64,000 nt of DNA. Source: Deltaproteobacteria bacterium HGW-Deltaproteobacteria-19 (GTDB lineage: Bacteria > Desulfobacterota > Syntrophia > Syntrophales > PHBD01). Below are positions 63,003 to 64,000 of this stretch, piece by piece (positions within the stretch are counted from its first letter, which is position 1; each line of letters opens with the position of its first letter). The translations under genes and the position numbers were made by a program. The notes under the pieces were generated by a model. That model was not told the DNA's origin. It saw only the letters and a list, made by a program, of their open reading frames with translations, and searched no databases. The DNA is taken from assembly GCA_002841865.1 (NCBI GenBank), contig PHBD01000006.1:125504-189503 (forward strand). The letters run 5' to 3'.

Positions 63003-63287
63003 GGAGAATTTTCCGCGGAGCGCATTGTCCGACCGGACGACCGTCCGGGTGGAAAATTCTCCTAATCGCTCCTCTGGGAACCCCCGGCCGCGCACCCGCG
63101 GATGGCAGGGAGGGACGCTTCCCGGAGCGCGAATAGCGGCTTTTTCGGGGCACCCTGCCGTCGCAGCGGAGCGCCCGCAAAGTCATCTGTCTGAGCACCG
63201 TCCGGTGCGAGTTATGACTTTGCAGCGGAGCGAGACGCTGCAGGGTCGGAAAAACGCTTCTGAGCGCGAGGGAAGTCCCCCTCCGAC
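63003..63287. repeat. Cluster of perfect inverted repeats with a shared design
   Basis: Element A: GGAGAATTTTCC (63003-63014) with GGAAAATTCTCC (63051-63062), enclosing a CCGGACG/CGTCCGG hairpin (63033-63048). Element C: GGCAGGG (63104-63110) with CCCTGCC (63153-63159). Element B: GCAAAGTCAT (63177-63186) with ATGACTTTGC (63214-63223), enclosing GCACCG/CGGTGC (63195-63208). Element D: GCAGCG/CGCTGC (63222-63241). Element E: GTCGGA (63245-63250) with TCCGAC (63282-63287). GCGGAGCG occurs three times (63015, 63166, 63225), and ACGCTTC followed by AGCGCGA twice. It could be a repeat family or a structured RNA; no known class is recognised. Confidence 0.65.
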
Positions 63288-63531
63288 AAGCCACCCTCTC
63301 ATCTACTGACATCTGAATTCCTGAAAAAAGAATCATCAGGAAGAGAAGCGGATTTGAAATCCGTTTGCCGGCCTGTTTTGCAGCAGAGCCATGTTTGCAA
63401 GGCACTGATAAACAAGAAAGAAGTGAGTGTTTGCTACCGCCGGCTTGGAGTGCTCGTTCTCACGGATATGGCTTTGTCCGGGAAGATGCATCAGGATGCA
63501 GGACGAATCAGACGCTTGGGAACCGATCCCG

Positions 63532-63560
63532 TTGACGGGCAGCTTTCTTCGATGTATAAG
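63532..63560 (+). promoter_or_regulatory. Sigma-70 promoter of the small zinc-ribbon gene
   Basis: TTGACG (63532-63537), 17 bases, TATAAG (63555-63560), pointing at the gene at 63706 with a leader of about 140 bases. Confidence 0.6.
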
Positions 63561-63705
63561 TGCCCGCATAGAATCAAAAAACATATCGGTCATATCCACG
63601 GAAACGGTTCGCGACCCCGCGGTTGGGTTGCGGAGGTACGTTGCAGCATGGTCGGGCCGCCATGTTGAATCACATCATCATGTCGGTTATTTTAAGGTTT
63701 TGAAC

Positions 63706-63858
63706 ATGTCCATATTTCACGGCGCCGCCGCCAAGATCCTCCGTCTGAAACGACGATGCCCCAAATGCGGCAGTGATCAAGTGGTTCCGGAAAGCCGGGA
63801 ACGTGAGACGGTGAAGTGCCGTTTCTGCGGTGCCGAAATACCTCCGAAAAAAACATGA
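63706..63858 (+). CDS. 50-residue zinc-ribbon protein
   Basis: A short basic N-terminus (MSIFHGAAAKILRLKRR) is followed by CPKCGSDQVV and CRFCGAEIPPKKT, two CxxC pairs 15 residues apart that should bind one zinc. I do not recognise the family. TAAGG lies 11 bases before the ATG, the promoter at 63532 precedes it, and its stop overlaps the next start as ATGA, all of which support a real gene. A role in nucleic-acid or protein binding is an inference from the fold. Confidence 0.65.
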   Translation: MSIFHGAAAKILRLKRRCPKCGSDQVVPESRERETVKCRFCGAEIPPKKT

Positions 63859-64000
63859 GCCACTCCCCTTTCGGACCTCGTTTTCATCTGTTCCCGCCGA
63901 CCGGAAACGGTGCGCTCCCGACGCCGGCTCTTTGCTGGCTTATCCTTCTGCTTGCAGTGGACTGGATTCTTCCCTCCTTTGCGGCGGCAGCGGAGGGGGG
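63855..64000 (+). CDS. Truncated gene for an exported or membrane protein
   Basis: 48 codons are visible before the window ends. After a short Pro-rich stretch (FHLFPPTGNGALPTP) comes a hydrophobic segment ALCWLILLLAVDWILPSFAAAAEG that reads as a signal peptide with an A-A-A cleavage region. The ATG overlaps the stop of the zinc-ribbon gene by 4 bases, so translation is coupled. The product cannot be assigned from this fragment. Confidence 0.6.
   Translation, partial: MSHSPFGPRFHLFPPTGNGALPTPALCWLILLLAVDWILPSFAAAAEG

Larger units (their letters stand above)
62888..63705. other. Long non-coding stretch
   Basis: About 820 bases without a supported gene. The frames at 63025-63309 and 63354-63668 have no ribosome site or recognisable product. 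The part 63000-63290 is dense in inverted repeats (annotated separately). A promoter lies at 63532-63560. The rest shows only short hairpins, such as TTCCTGA/TCAGGAA near 63318. Confidence 0.6.

Noticed and set aside
63003..63287. CRISPR array
   Set aside because: The repeats are inverted and unequal, not evenly spaced direct repeats with spacers, and no cas gene is present.
63354..63668. Possible 104-codon gene before the zinc-ribbon gene
   Set aside because: No ribosome site, no recognisable domain, and it overlaps the promoter of the downstream gene.

Overview
The window looks like a chromosome segment of a strictly anaerobic, Gram-negative, GC-rich bacterium. Desulfobacterota is likely, and a Syntrophales/Smithella-like syntroph is my best guess (inference; no 16S gene is present). 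The grounds are Kdo and Lpt lipopolysaccharide genes with rpoN-hpf-ptsN-hprK-rapZ beside them, an oxygen-sensitive glycyl-radical ribonucleotide reductase, a trimeric-type [FeFe]-hydrogenase with its own HydE/F/G maturases, and ATP-sparing transporters. About 61 protein genes were called. I saw no rRNA, tRNA, CRISPR array, insertion sequence or prophage.

Layout. 0-4.4 kb (minus): start of hemW, lepA, a lipoprotein, adk and a small FmdB-type zinc ribbon. 4.6-10.6 kb (plus): an aminotransferase, nrdD-nrdG behind two NrdR boxes, and a GAF/HD-GYP protein. 10.6-13.5 kb (minus): a BepA-like M48 protease, then an OmpA-type protein and its small partner. 13.6-19.2 kb (minus): aspA-hydF-[leader with terminator]-TM1266-type regulator-hydG-hydE, the H-cluster maturation operon. 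19.4-21.5 kb: an AtuA-DUF4387 fusion. 21.7-28.5 kb (minus): araFGH-type sugar ABC transporter joined to galK-galT-galE. 29-37.5 kb (plus): accessory genes (flavodoxin-fold oxidoreductase, membrane proteins, MmgE/PrpD and SnoaL-like proteins, a three-PAS hybrid kinase, a charged secreted protein, a thioesterase). 37.6-41.9 kb: bacterioferritin, a cysteine hydrolase and the tctCBA tricarboxylate transporter. 42-50.4 kb (minus): the hydrogenase locus. 50.6-61.4 kb (plus): xerD, a TPR protein, kdsA-kdsC, lptC-lptA-lptB, rpoN, hpf, ptsN, hprK, rapZ. 61.5-64 kb: an M23 protein, a long non-coding stretch with dense inverted repeats, and a small zinc-ribbon gene overlapping a truncated gene.

How it fits together. 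The hydrogenase HndA-B-C-D would reoxidise NADH and ferredoxin by making H2. HydE, HydF and HydG, encoded about 25 kb away, build its active site. HndC carries a C-terminal GltD/NfnB-like flavoprotein module, which suggests a further pyridine-nucleotide site. Upstream of the hydrogenase genes are five small regulatory-looking proteins (DRTGG, RsbT-like ATPase, DRTGG, PHP, HATPase) with no obvious transcription factor. I regard this unit as the best candidate for an under-described system. Second candidates are the attenuator-like leader before the TM1266-type regulator and the hairpin-dense region at 63.0-63.3 kb.
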